A DNA stretch of 64,000 nt. It comes from Nocardia vulneris. GTDB taxonomy: Bacteria; Actinomycetota; Actinomycetes; Mycobacteriales; Mycobacteriaceae. The stretch spans positions 310,001-374,000 of the forward strand of contig NZ_BDCI01000001.1 in assembly GCF_001613425.1 (NCBI RefSeq), given 5' to 3'. More notes on this DNA, generated by a model. The model was not told the DNA's origin and made no database searches. It worked only from the letters and a program-made list of their open reading frames with translations. The first letter of the stretch is position 1. The stretch itself is not shown here.

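Noticed and set aside
21779..64000. The giant frame as an artefact of GC-rich DNA or a misassembly
   Set aside because: Domains with ordered catalytic residues occur throughout in the same frame, AT-rich stretches within it are also stop-free, and repeat spacings are multiples of three. Misassembly within the repeats cannot be fully excluded without long reads.
62710..64000. GTG at 63973 as the start of the giant protein
   Set aside because: The frame continues to the window edge (DNRDIAGDD before it) and no ribosome site or signal-like sequence is present.
22000..64000. CRISPR array or insertion sequence within the repeat-rich region
   Set aside because: Repeats are few, long, coding and in frame; no regular spacer pattern, no transposase and no terminal inverted repeats were seen.

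Overview
The window is high-GC actinobacterial DNA, most likely from Nocardia or a close mycolic-acid relative. The clues are a carboxylic acid reductase that reads like the Nocardia enzyme, a CYP51 whose residue numbering matches the Mycobacterium tuberculosis enzyme, CYP123-like and CYP125-like P450s, and a KstR-type operator.

Positions 2-9010 (+ strand) hold a lipid/steroid-type oxidation cluster: a CYP123-like P450 cut by the window edge, an SDR, a [3Fe-4S] ferredoxin, a SnoaL-like protein, an unrecognised conserved protein and a FadD19-like acyl-CoA synthetase, all overlapping or nearly so. A KstR-type box and a second unit follow: aldehyde dehydrogenase, CYP125-like P450 and glutathione peroxidase. 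Convergent cyp51 lies behind a shared terminator hairpin. The cluster looks like a rearranged version of the mycobacterial cyp51 locus fused to a cholesterol-type operon.

Positions 10522-20727 hold two flavin-dependent (LLM) monooxygenases, a 14-TM drug exporter, a divergent carboxylic acid reductase, a GT87 membrane mannosyltransferase and an MmyB-type regulator. An 18/21-identical motif lies upstream of both the exporter and the regulator, so the regulator probably controls itself and the exporter/reductase interval.

Positions 20741-64000 (- strand) form one transcription direction dominated by a single reading frame of at least 14,073 codons. It is still open at the right edge, so its N terminus is not visible. 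It is a mosaic of repeated modules: six papain-fold (glutamine-deamidase-like) domains, three calpain-like peptidases with intact Cys-His-Asn plus a dead fragment, two C3-like ADP-ribosyltransferase domains plus two decayed copies, one OTU-like protease plus two active-site-less copies, a HopA1-like effector domain, two HSSFL/SGHY modules, a truncated DUF1023 hydrolase piece, about 25 LuxR/GerE-like helix-turn-helix units, repeated beta modules and long disordered linkers. In-frame DNA duplications show how it grew. Two small genes follow it closely and could be its immunity or accessory genes. I infer a giant multi-effector protein, perhaps self-cleaved by its calpain modules and perhaps aimed at eukaryotic hosts. 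Secretion route, processing and targets cannot be read from this window.

No rRNA, tRNA, CRISPR array, insertion sequence or replication origin was seen. No gene-free stretch exceeds 300 bases; the longest is the 238-bp divergent interval 14589-14826.
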